A program made the position numbers and the translations under genes. From the NCBI GenBank assembly GCA_029983435.1, contig JASBZN010000043.1, positions 1-8,005 of the forward strand: a stretch of 8,005 bases of DNA, given 5' to 3'. The notes under the pieces were generated by a model, which worked only from the letters and a program-made list of their open reading frames with translations, did no database searches and was not told the DNA's origin. Below, piece after piece: positions 1 through 5,911 of this stretch; the first letter of the stretch is position 1; the number at the start of each line of letters is the position of its first letter. Origin of the DNA: Urinicoccus sp. (GTDB lineage Bacteria; Bacillota; Clostridia; Tissierellales; Peptoniphilaceae).

Positions 1-543
1 CTTTGCCCCTTTACAGAACAGGTATATCCCTTAAAAGAAGGAAGCATCCAGCTGTTTTACCTCTATGTCGATAAGTCCAACCGCTTGGCCCTAACGACAA
101 AAATTAAAGACCACCTCCAAGGGAATAAAAACTTCCATCCTGGCGACCAAGTAAAAGGTGTCGTCTACCACCATAAAAAAAATCTAGGTTACCTAGTTGC
201 AATAGACTACCAATACGATGGCTTAATTCCTGAAAAAGAAGCCAGCGAAATCTACATTGTAGGAGAAGAAGTTCAAGGACGAGTGATTTTTACCCATGAA
301 GATGGCAAAGTTACCATTACAACCAAAGCTTCTGTTTCCAATCGTTTAGAAAAAGATGCCCAAACCCTGTTAACCATCCTAAAGAGAAACAAGGGAGTTT
401 TAGCTATTGGAGATAAGTCCTCACCAGAAAAAATTTATGATCAAACAAAACTATCCAAAAAAGCCTTCAAAAGAGCAGCAGGCCGTCTCTATAAAAATCG
501 CATTGTGGTGATTGAAGACTATTCCATCCGCCTAGTCAAGTAA
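1..543 (+). CDS. cvfB: CvfB-family S1 RNA-binding protein, 3' part
   Basis: The reading frame is open from the first base of the window, so the gene is cut at its 5' end. The 180 visible residues are the C-terminal part of a protein that is usually about 280-300 aa. CvfB (YitL in Bacillus) is a cytoplasmic RNA-binding regulator with S1-type domains and a C-terminal winged helix, linked to virulence gene expression in staphylococci. What I see: YVDKSNRLALTTKI near the window start, typical of the family; an S1-like stretch from about FHPGDQVKGVVYHHKKNLG to VTITTKASV; then a winged-helix tail containing DKSSPEKIYDQTKLSKKAFK. The TTG at 85 is internal and is not the start. The stop codon overlaps the ribosome binding site of the methyltransferase gene, so the two are probably co-transcribed. 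Family assignment is confident; the regulatory role is from family knowledge. Confidence 0.88.
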   Translation, partial: LCPFTEQVYPLKEGSIQLFYLYVDKSNRLALTTKIKDHLQGNKNFHPGDQVKGVVYHHKKNLGYLVAIDYQYDGLIPEKEASEIYIVGEEVQGRVIFTHEDGKVTITTKASVSNRLEKDAQTLLTILKRNKGVLAIGDKSSPEKIYDQTKLSKKAFKRAAGRLYKNRIVVIEDYSIRLVK

Positions 544-552
544 GGAGTAGCC

Positions 553-1893
553 ATGGAAGAAAAATTACTTGGGCAAGTAGAAAATATGACCCATGACGGA
601 CAAGGGGTGGTAAAAGTTCATCGCTTTCCAATCTTTGTTCCAGGAGCCTTGCCAGGAGAAAACATCTTCTACAAAATTGTCCAAAAAGGAAAAAAATTTG
701 CCAGAGGTCAGCTTCTTGAAATTTTGGAAAAAAGTCCCCAAAGGCAAGAAGCAAAAGACCCAACATTAATGGCCATTATGCCTCTGCAAATCCTATCCTA
801 TCCAGAGCAAGTGGCCTTTAAAGAAAACCTGGTTAAACAGGCCTTCCAACGCATTGGCGTCTTTGAAAATTTAAGGATTCAACCAATGAAAACCATGGAC
901 CATCCATGGTTTTATCGTAATAAGCTAACCCTAGCGGTAAAAAATATCCAAGGGCAAATAGAATTTGGAATCTATAAGCGCAAAAGTCATACCTTTATCC
1001 CGGTAAATCAAACCTACCTAGGGGAAAAACCCCTAGAAGAAGCAATGTTTAAAGTGAGAGACCTCCTGCGCAAAGAAGAAATTTTTAACCACGATTCCCA
1101 AGATGAACAAGGAAATCTCCACCACATTGTTGTGAAAAGAGGCCATTATACAGGACAGGTTATGGTTATCTTTGTTACGAAAACAAAAAAAACCCTAGGG
1201 AATTCAAGTCTTTATAAAGCTTTGAAAAGAGAAATTCCAGATCTCGTGTCCATCGCCCAAAATATTCAGGAAAAAGACCATCAGGAAATTTTAGGAAAGA
1301 AAACAAAAATCCTCTGGGGAGAAAAATACCTTCAAGATAAACTCCTAGATCTTAACTTTTACCAAAGTCCCCAATCCTTTTATCAAGTCAATACGACCCA
1401 AGCAGAAGCCCTTTATCAAGTAGCCCTGGACTATGGAAACCTAAAGGGGACAGAAACCGTTCTAGATGCCTATTGCGGACTTGGAACCATTAGCCTTCAT
1501 TTGGCACAAAAAGCCAAAAAAGTCTATGCCATGGATCTTGTCCAAGAAGCCATTCTAGGAGCAAAGGAAAACCAAAAGCTTAACCAAATCCCCAATGCCC
1601 ACTTTGAAGCGGGAAGAGCAGAAGACATCTTGCCTAAATGGCAAAAACAAGGAATCCACTTCGATTTAGCCGTCGTGGACCCACCAAGAAAAGGCCTGGA
1701 CCCTAAATTTATCCAGAGTTTAGAAAAAATTGGACCCACAAAAATCGTCTACGTCTCCTGCAACCCCGCTACCCTAGCTAGAGACTGTAAACTTTTTGCA
1801 GAAAAAGGATATAGACTAGACAAAGTCCAACCTGTGGATTTATTTTGCCAAACACCTGAGGTGGAGAATGTCGTATTGATGACGAGAAAATAA
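553..1893 (+). CDS. rlmD: 23S rRNA (uracil-5-)-methyltransferase, RlmCD/RumA type, without Fe-S cysteines
   Basis: This 446-aa protein methylates C5 of uridine in 23S rRNA using SAM; Gram-positive members can modify both U747 and U1939. The N-terminal TRAM domain spans about residues 1-60. The SAM-binding loop is DAYCGLGT (305-312). QVNTTQAEALY (278-288) is the family QxNxxQ motif. DPPRKGLD is at 376-383. The catalytic Cys403 sits in VSCNPATLARD, and the probable general base is Glu438. The usual C-x5-CGGC iron-sulfur ligands that precede LQxLSYxxQ are absent: the segment before LQILSYPEQ reads PTLMAIMP (70-77), so CGGC is replaced by MAIM. The usual HTxHVE near the C-terminus reads QTPEVE. 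The start ATG is set by AAGGAG just upstream, overlapping the cvfB stop. I cannot tell whether it targets one site or two, so the symbol is approximate. Confidence 0.9.
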   Translation: MEEKLLGQVENMTHDGQGVVKVHRFPIFVPGALPGENIFYKIVQKGKKFARGQLLEILEKSPQRQEAKDPTLMAIMPLQILSYPEQVAFKENLVKQAFQRIGVFENLRIQPMKTMDHPWFYRNKLTLAVKNIQGQIEFGIYKRKSHTFIPVNQTYLGEKPLEEAMFKVRDLLRKEEIFNHDSQDEQGNLHHIVVKRGHYTGQVMVIFVTKTKKTLGNSSLYKALKREIPDLVSIAQNIQEKDHQEILGKKTKILWGEKYLQDKLLDLNFYQSPQSFYQVNTTQAEALYQVALDYGNLKGTETVLDAYCGLGTISLHLAQKAKKVYAMDLVQEAILGAKENQKLNQIPNAHFEAGRAEDILPKWQKQGIHFDLAVVDPPRKGLDPKFIQSLEKIGPTKIVYVSCNPATLARDCKLFAEKGYRLDKVQPVDLFCQTPEVENVVLMTRK

Positions 1894-1898
1894 GATTA

Positions 1899-1907
1899 TG
1901 GTATAAA
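1899..1907 (+). promoter_or_regulatory. Extended -10 promoter candidate for the SdpI-like gene
   Basis: The sequence TGGTATAAA, preceded by TA, is an extended -10 element lying right after the methyltransferase stop codon. A possible -35, TTGATG at 1876, is 20 bp away, which is too far to be convincing. The predicted start near 1914 would leave a leader of about 37 nt before the ATG at 1951. This would let the AT-rich genes be transcribed separately from the housekeeping pair. Confidence 0.3.
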
Positions 1908-1950
1908 AGTGTTGAAATTAGTAGCTTTTAGGATTCTTGGAGGTCTTTGT

Positions 1951-2289
1951 ATGAATTTTGAAAGAATTGTAATTAGTTTACTACCAATAGTAGGATTGTT
2001 TTTGTCTTTTTTTTATAAATATAAGGCAAATGGAAATATCAGTAAGCATAGTGGATTTAGAACAGCATTAAGTATGAAGTCAAAAGAAAACTGGAAGTAT
2101 GCACATAAGTATGCAGCTAAACTTTTGAGAATATATGCTATATTTTTTATATTATTAAATATTATTATAATATTTAGTAATAGTCTAAATAATACAAGGA
2201 TGACAATCATAGTTGTATTGCAAATGCTATTTTACTTCATCATTGGATATAGAGTTAATAAGGCTTTAGTGAAAAAAGGAAATGGTTAA
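1951..2289 (+). CDS. SdpI-family small membrane protein (possible peptide immunity)
   Basis: I chose the ATG at 1951 because GGAGG lies at 1939-1943. The open frame extends upstream to a TTG at 1909 but that has no ribosome binding site. The product is 112 aa with three likely membrane segments, about residues 7-23, 60-76 and 83-101. Between the first two is GFRTALSMKSKENWKYAHKY (35-54), which matches the conserved GxRTxxSMKxxExWxxAxxxA signature of the SdpI/YhfL family. In Bacillus subtilis SdpI is the immunity and signalling protein for the SdpC toxin, but many SdpI-like proteins have unknown roles, and this one is about half the length of SdpI. The gene is strikingly AT-rich compared with the upstream pair, which suggests transfer. 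Membership is fairly sure; an immunity function is inference from the family and from the peptide-like remnant downstream. Confidence 0.75.
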   Translation: MNFERIVISLLPIVGLFLSFFYKYKANGNISKHSGFRTALSMKSKENWKYAHKYAAKLLRIYAIFFILLNIIIIFSNSLNNTRMTIIVVLQMLFYFIIGYRVNKALVKKGNG

Positions 2290-2324
2290 AATCTATTAAA
2301 AATTTAAAGAAGGTAAATTTATAC

Positions 2325-2587
2325 ATATTGAAAATAAAAAGCAAACCAGTAATACAAGCTGATGGTATTGAGCCTAGGGGTGTGTAGTATTAATTTTTAT
2401 AGCGTTGGCTGTTAATACTAATTTTAACGTTAATGCTAATGTAATTATAATGATTAATGCTAATGTAATAGCGAAGGCAAGAGGTGGTTTTAATTACAAA
2501 TTAACTTCTAATAGAAAAATTATAGTTTATGATGAAGAGGTTAAAGTAATATTTAAATCTTCAGTTGAAGTTGAAATAGAAAACTGA
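2325..2587 (+). pseudogene. Possible frameshifted Asn-rich small peptide gene
   Basis: Two overlapping open frames read like one gene broken by a single-base slip. The first, from TTG 2328 (or a degraded ATA at 2325), reads LKIKSKPVIQADGIEPRGV and stops at TAG 2385. The second is the -1 frame, open from 2378, reading CVVLIFIALAVNTNFN and then VNANVIIM and INANVIAK, two eight-residue repeats, followed by a polar tail ending at TGA 2585-2587. The repeats are also a 16-bp exact DNA repeat (2430-2445 and 2454-2469), 24 bp apart. The second frame alone would start at TTG 2405, which has no ribosome binding site. An AAGAAGG at 2307-2313 could once have served a start near 2325. Alternating Asn with Val/Ala/Ile suggests a beta-strand peptide or peptide-toxin precursor. 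I do not recognise the family for certain. It could instead be low-complexity AT-rich sequence, or an intact gene using -1 frameshifting. Confidence 0.35.
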
Positions 2588-2733
2588 CAAGAATAAAAAG
2601 TAAATATATAATAGAACCAACAGCACCAGACACGCCTCTTAACAATGCGAACCATGTCGGGGTTTGTGAATTCAAAAAATAGTCTCACAACACGTGATAA
2701 GGGCTTGTTCTATTCAGATTTCGAGGGGGGTTT
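2588..2733 (+). other. Spacer with a block of unusual composition and short open frames
   Basis: Between the peptide remnant and the S41 gene lies a stretch that is richer in G and C than its surroundings (about 2615-2730). Two short frames run through it. One is open from 2575 to TAG 2680-2682 and reads EPTAPDTPLNNANHVGVC before its end. The other begins at ATG 2645 or 2654, reads NSKNSLTTRDKGLFYSDF, and ends at TGA 2762-2764 inside the S41 gene. Neither has a clear ribosome binding site. The G-rich run 2723-2730 serves as the ribosome binding site of the S41 gene. It may be the scar of an older gene or an element end; I cannot identify it. Confidence 0.3.
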
Positions 2734-4053
2734 ATGTTTAAATCAAAAAACAACAATAATATGAAAAAATTTTTCATATTATTGTTTATTATTTTATTCT
2801 CTATAATGCTATTTAATAATTTTTCCACTAATATATATTTACAGGAATTTGAATATACATATGGCTTCATTCGTGATGCATACAGTGGTTTTTATATTTT
2901 AGGTAATGAAAATTGGCTGAGGAATAAAAATAGATATAAGAAAATGATAAAATCATGCCGCAATGACACAGATTATATGAATGAGATGAATCTAATATTA
3001 AAAGAAATAGGCGATGGACATGTAAATGTAGTTAATCGAGACTCGATTATCAATCGAATACTGGGCATTTTACCTCATGGTTTTAAAAAAGCTGATTGGG
3101 ATGAATGGATTAAGGAAGATCCATTTTCAGAGAAAGTGCTAAAAGATTATCATATTTCTTACACTGATGTAAGAGAGGCTTCCCTTGATTCGCCGCTTAA
3201 ATATCAGGATGTGCATAACTTAGAGGCAAGAAAAATTATAGATGGGAAAGTTGGCTATATCAAAATAAATAGCATGTTAGAGCCAAATTCATCGGATATA
3301 AATTTTAGAAATGATGAATTAAGAATGAAAAATTTTCTTGATGATGGATATGAGACAATCATTATTGATTTAAGATCGAACGCTGGTGGAAATGCATTTT
3401 ATTGGTTAGATTTTCTATTACCCTACCTAGGTATCCGAGAAGGAACTTCATTAAATTGGATCAGCTTTTGGACGGATAGAGCTAGTAAGGTACCATCGTC
3501 ATATCCTTTATATGACGATAGTATTAAAATTTATGAATTAGATAATTCAAAAAAAGAAATGATTTATAAAGAGTTCCCAGACTTAAGAAGCAGTAAATTA
3601 GATAAAACAATATTCAATCACTTTAATCATTATTCGAGACATAGCTTTGTTATAACTCATAAAGAAAATACATATTTCAACCAAAGAGCATATAACTTGT
3701 ATTTTCTTACTGGGCCAAAAACTGGCAGTGCTTCAGACGCGCTCATTAAGTTTGTGAAAGTCAATCAGTTAGGAAAAATAGTAGGTGAACGAACAAAAGG
3801 AGATCCAGTTCCATATAATCCTACTATTCAAATGCCATATACAGGTATGCAAGTTAGTGCTCCCTTAACGCTATCATTGCCCAAAGGTATGCCCATAGAA
3901 GAGTTCTATTACACGGATCCAGATATTTTTGCAAGTGATGAAGTAAAGGCAAATAGACGGTTGTCAGATGGGTTTATTTTTAAATTTGATGATGCTTTAA
4001 TAAAAGTATTAAAAAATGAGGGTTATTGGGATTATTGGCCGAACAGTTTTTAA
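2734..4053 (+). CDS. Membrane-anchored S41-family serine peptidase, tricorn/IRBP-like
   Basis: The ATG at 2734 follows GAGGGGGG with about six bases between core and start; a second ATG at 2761 has no such site. The 439-aa product begins with a single hydrophobic segment (about residues 12-28), so the rest is probably outside the membrane as an anchored or secreted enzyme. S41 features seen: EIGDGHVNV (91-99) with His96; GKVGYIKI (171-178); IIIDLRSNAGGN (209-220); and the nucleophile region LTGPKTGSASDA with Ser332. In Ctp-type proteases a catalytic Lys follows 25 residues after the serine; here that position is Asp357 within TKGDP. The DGH motif and GERTKG with Glu352 instead suggest a Ser-His-Glu arrangement as in tricorn-like S41 enzymes. 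I see no PDZ domain. The gene is AT-rich like the SdpI-like gene. A role in processing or degrading extracellular peptides is inference; substrate unknown. Confidence 0.82.
   Translation: MFKSKNNNNMKKFFILLFIILFSIMLFNNFSTNIYLQEFEYTYGFIRDAYSGFYILGNENWLRNKNRYKKMIKSCRNDTDYMNEMNLILKEIGDGHVNVVNRDSIINRILGILPHGFKKADWDEWIKEDPFSEKVLKDYHISYTDVREASLDSPLKYQDVHNLEARKIIDGKVGYIKINSMLEPNSSDINFRNDELRMKNFLDDGYETIIIDLRSNAGGNAFYWLDFLLPYLGIREGTSLNWISFWTDRASKVPSSYPLYDDSIKIYELDNSKKEMIYKEFPDLRSSKLDKTIFNHFNHYSRHSFVITHKENTYFNQRAYNLYFLTGPKTGSASDALIKFVKVNQLGKIVGERTKGDPVPYNPTIQMPYTGMQVSAPLTLSLPKGMPIEEFYYTDPDIFASDEVKANRRLSDGFIFKFDDALIKVLKNEGYWDYWPNSF
2752..2786. repeat. Perfect 17-bp inverted repeat at the start of the S41 gene
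   Basis: The arms are 2752-2768 (aacaataatatgaaaaa) and 2770-2786 (its exact reverse complement), with one base between. The palindrome covers codons 7-18 of the peptidase gene, including an in-frame ATG at 2761. In mRNA it could form a hairpin just after the start codon; in DNA it could be a binding site. It is AT-rich, so chance is possible, but 17 perfect pairs is long for chance. Confidence 0.7.
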
Positions 4054-4212
4054 TGAAGTGCTAAGTTATAGAGGAATGATTTTTAACAATATAAAATAGA
4101 AGATGATAGATTAAAAGATGTATTTATAAAATAAACATTAAGTACGATAGATAGCAAAGGATTAAGGAAATAGAGGAGGAAAGCAGCAAAATATATTAAA
4201 GTTTAGAAGAGC

Positions 4213-4241
4213 TAGCGCCTACAAAAGTAGGCGCTATTTTT
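4213..4241 (+). terminator. Rho-independent terminator
   Basis: A perfect 10-bp stem, tagcgcctac with gtaggcgcta, encloses the loop AAAA and is followed by five T. It lies 160 bp after the S41 stop and probably ends transcription of that gene. The segment 4211-4226 is identical to 5751-5766 in the second terminator of this kind. Confidence 0.85.
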
Positions 4242-4480
4242 GTGCGCAAATTGTGAGCTAGTAGTCTTAAATTTTAAGGTATTGAGTCGAAGCAAGAGAC
4301 AAGCTAAGAAGAGAAGATTTATTCAATATAGGAAATAGTAAAATAAAAAGACTTAAAGAAGTGCTTGTTGGAACGGTAAATAGAAAGATTGAAGGCAAAG
4401 ACTGGCCCTGTTTTTTGCCCTGTCTTTTCTAAGAATTTACAAGCCAGTAATCTTAGCTTTACATAAGAAAGTTGTTTCCA

Positions 4481-4489
4481 TGATACAAT
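4481..4489 (+). promoter_or_regulatory. Extended -10 promoter candidate upstream of the CPBP protease gene
   Basis: TGATACAAT is an extended -10 form. A TTTACA lies at 4458-4463, 20 bp upstream, a longer spacing than normal. It would give a leader of about 190 nt for the gene starting at 4687. No better candidate is visible nearer the gene. Confidence 0.25.
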
Positions 4490-4686
4490 AATAAAAAATA
4501 CATGCTGATGAATTTAAGACATTTTCATAAAAAGGGAAAAATGAATATCAACTTTCCTATATCAATATGAATGGGGTTATATATTTACCAATGGATAGAT
4601 AATGCTAGCAGGAGATGGAGGCTGAATATCGAAAAGAAAGCTTTTAAAACCTGAAATCATTAAAATGGATGAAAAGGAGAAAGACT

Positions 4687-5421
4687 ATGTATCGTCTATA
4701 CCAAAAAAATGAAATTTACTTTGCCCTGGCCTGGATTATTATTTATTGCCTAGTGTCTATTCCTATTCGAGGGGAGCTAGGGGATGAGAGCCTTTTGATG
4801 GTGCTGGGGCTTGCCTTGATTGCTGGAGTAATGACGGCTTTTATAAAAAAATATCATTTGGAAGAAAAATACGGTCTGAATAAGTATCCGAAAAACACCC
4901 GGAGGTATTTGTACTTTATCCCAGTTTGGATTCTTACAACAGGGAACGTATGGGGAGGATTTAAACTTTCTTACACTGGTCTTGCTCAGGTTTGGGCAGT
5001 TTTATCCATGTTGTTAGTTGGCTATATTGAGGAAGTAATTTTTCGGGGATTTCTCTTTAAGGGGATGTTGGAAAAAGATGGTCCCCAAAAATCGATTATT
5101 ATTGTCTCTCTTACCTTTGGGATGGGGCATTTTGTCAACCTACTGGCTGGGCAAGCAAGTTTACAAACAATCACCCAGGTATTTTTTGCCATTGCTTGGG
5201 GGTTTATGTTAACAAGTATTTTATATAAAAGTAAAAGTCTGTTTCCCTGTATTTTTGCCCATGGAATGATTGATGCTTTTTCCAAGTTTGGCCGCGAAAG
5301 CGGAACCCTTGAATGGGTTTATATCATCGCTACTATACTAGTTGCTGTCGTCTATTGCCCTTACTTATTAAAGCTTAAAGACGAAAAGAAAATACCTCAG
5401 AATGAATCCTTCTTTAAATAA
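4687..5421 (+). CDS. CPBP family intramembrane metalloprotease
   Basis: This is a membrane-embedded protease-like protein of the CAAX protease and bacteriocin-processing (CPBP, Abi) family. I place the start at ATG 4687 because AAGGAG at 4674-4679 is seven bases upstream; the longer form from ATG 4669 has no ribosome binding site and that ATG precedes the AAGGAG. The 244-aa product has about seven hydrophobic segments. The three family motifs are present: EEVIFR (115-120), FGMGH (144-148) with His148, and FAHGMID (190-196) with His192. These are the metal-binding and catalytic residues, so the enzyme looks intact. Members of the family remove C-terminal residues from prenylated or peptide substrates or protect producers from bacteriocins; some have other roles. 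The gene stands alone on this strand. Its composition resembles the host genes more than the AT-rich segment upstream. The substrate cannot be read from the sequence. Confidence 0.88.
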   Translation: MYRLYQKNEIYFALAWIIIYCLVSIPIRGELGDESLLMVLGLALIAGVMTAFIKKYHLEEKYGLNKYPKNTRRYLYFIPVWILTTGNVWGGFKLSYTGLAQVWAVLSMLLVGYIEEVIFRGFLFKGMLEKDGPQKSIIIVSLTFGMGHFVNLLAGQASLQTITQVFFAIAWGFMLTSILYKSKSLFPCIFAHGMIDAFSKFGRESGTLEWVYIIATILVAVVYCPYLLKLKDEKKIPQNESFFK

Positions 5422-5510
5422 AGATCTAGAGAGACCCTTGAAAGAGAAAGCAAGGATTTGTTAAGCTGAAAGGGGACTTGTTTTATTTAGAAGAAATAAA
5501 GGAGGTATTT

Positions 5511-5744
5511 TTGGAATTATTTGGAGAAAAGAAAAGCCCAGAAGAAAAACAAAGGGAAAAATTACAGAAATTTATTGAACGATAGCAATTGCAAGAAATA
5601 GATGAAGAGGATCAATTTGAACTCTATCAAGCAGCACAGTCTGCAAAGGTCAGTTATCTATCTGCCTTGGTGGAACAAAATTTTATCATGATAAAACAGT
5701 TAAATCGGTTGAATAAAAATATTCAAGAGCTCATGAATAAATAA
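5511..5744 (+). pseudogene. Small gene interrupted by an in-frame TAG codon
   Basis: A strong AAAGGAGGT (5498-5506) is followed by a TTG start at 5511. The frame gives 77 codons plus a TAA, with one TAG at codon 25 (5583-5585). Before the TAG it reads FGEKKSPEEKQREKLQKF then IER; after it QLQEIDEEDQFELYQAAQ and SYLSALVEQNFIMIKQLN, ending NRLNKNIQELMNK. The charged, heptad-like tail looks like a coiled coil. The same frame is coding-like on both sides, and TAG is one base away from Tyr codons, so a recent nonsense mutation is the simplest reading. I recall similar small charged proteins in Gram-positive genomes but know no function. A terminator follows ten bases after the stop, as expected for a real gene end. 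Readthrough, or a restart at an internal TTG, cannot be excluded. Confidence 0.7.
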
Positions 5745-5753
5745 AAACATGCT

Positions 5754-5781
5754 AGCGCCTACAAAAATAGGTGCTCTTTTT
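5754..5781 (+). terminator. Rho-independent terminator after the interrupted gene
   Basis: An 8-bp stem, agcgccta with taggtgct (one G-U pair), encloses CAAAAA and is followed by CTTTTT. The left side is identical over 16 bases to the terminator at 4213. The right arm differs by base changes, one of which keeps pairing through a wobble. Confidence 0.75.
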
Positions 5782-5884
5782 ATGCCAATGAAAGGGAAAA
5801 AGCTAGCAGCAAATTTAGACATCTAGGAAGGAAATAAGAAATCGATTTTAATTGTGGAAATAATAAAATTGGGTATCTATTTAG

Positions 5885-5893
5885 TGGTATAAT
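5885..5893 (+). promoter_or_regulatory. Extended -10 promoter candidate for the ArAE gene
   Basis: TGGTATAAT is a consensus -10 hexamer with a TGN extension. No good -35 is seen at 16-18 bp. The predicted start near 5900 falls at the ribosome binding site, leaving a very short leader of about 12 nt, which weakens the call. Confidence 0.35.
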
Positions 5894-5911
5894 TGAAAAA
5901 AGGAGTCGAAT

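Larger units (their letters stand above)
4054..4686. other. 633-bp spacer without a convincing gene
   Basis: The only strong element is the terminator at 4213-4241. An orphan ribosome-binding-like AGGAGG occurs near 4174 with no start codon behind it. A start-less open frame of 48 codons runs 4286-4432 and reads DKLRREDLFNIGNSKIKRL and later VNRKIEGKDWPCF; it may be a gene remnant but I do not recognise it. Its end overlaps a weak T-rich hairpin (aaagac with gtcttt, about 4398-4426). The 14-base stretches at 4256-4269 and 4442-4455 match at 12 positions, each about 20 bases after a hairpin. I see no RNA gene or mobile element. Confidence 0.5.

Noticed and set aside
536..766. Minus-strand open frame opposite the methyltransferase start
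   Set aside because: It is antisense to a well-supported gene, shows Leu/Phe-rich composition typical of reverse reading, and has no ribosome binding site.
1909..1950. Longer form of the SdpI-like protein starting at TTG 1909
   Set aside because: The GGAGG at 1939-1943 sits right before ATG 1951, while the TTG has no ribosome binding site and overlaps the likely transcription start.
2685..2870. Minus-strand open frame with an apparent KNFFILLLFF segment
   Set aside because: Its resemblance to a signal peptide is produced by the 17-bp palindrome at 2752-2786, which makes both strands read alike.
4396..4430. Second terminator in the spacer (aaagac with gtcttt around T-rich sequence)
   Set aside because: The stem is six pairs with a mismatch and competing pairings, so it is mentioned only as a weak hairpin.
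4669..4686. Longer CPBP protein starting at ATG 4669
   Set aside because: The AAGGAG lies downstream of this ATG and is correctly placed for ATG 4687.
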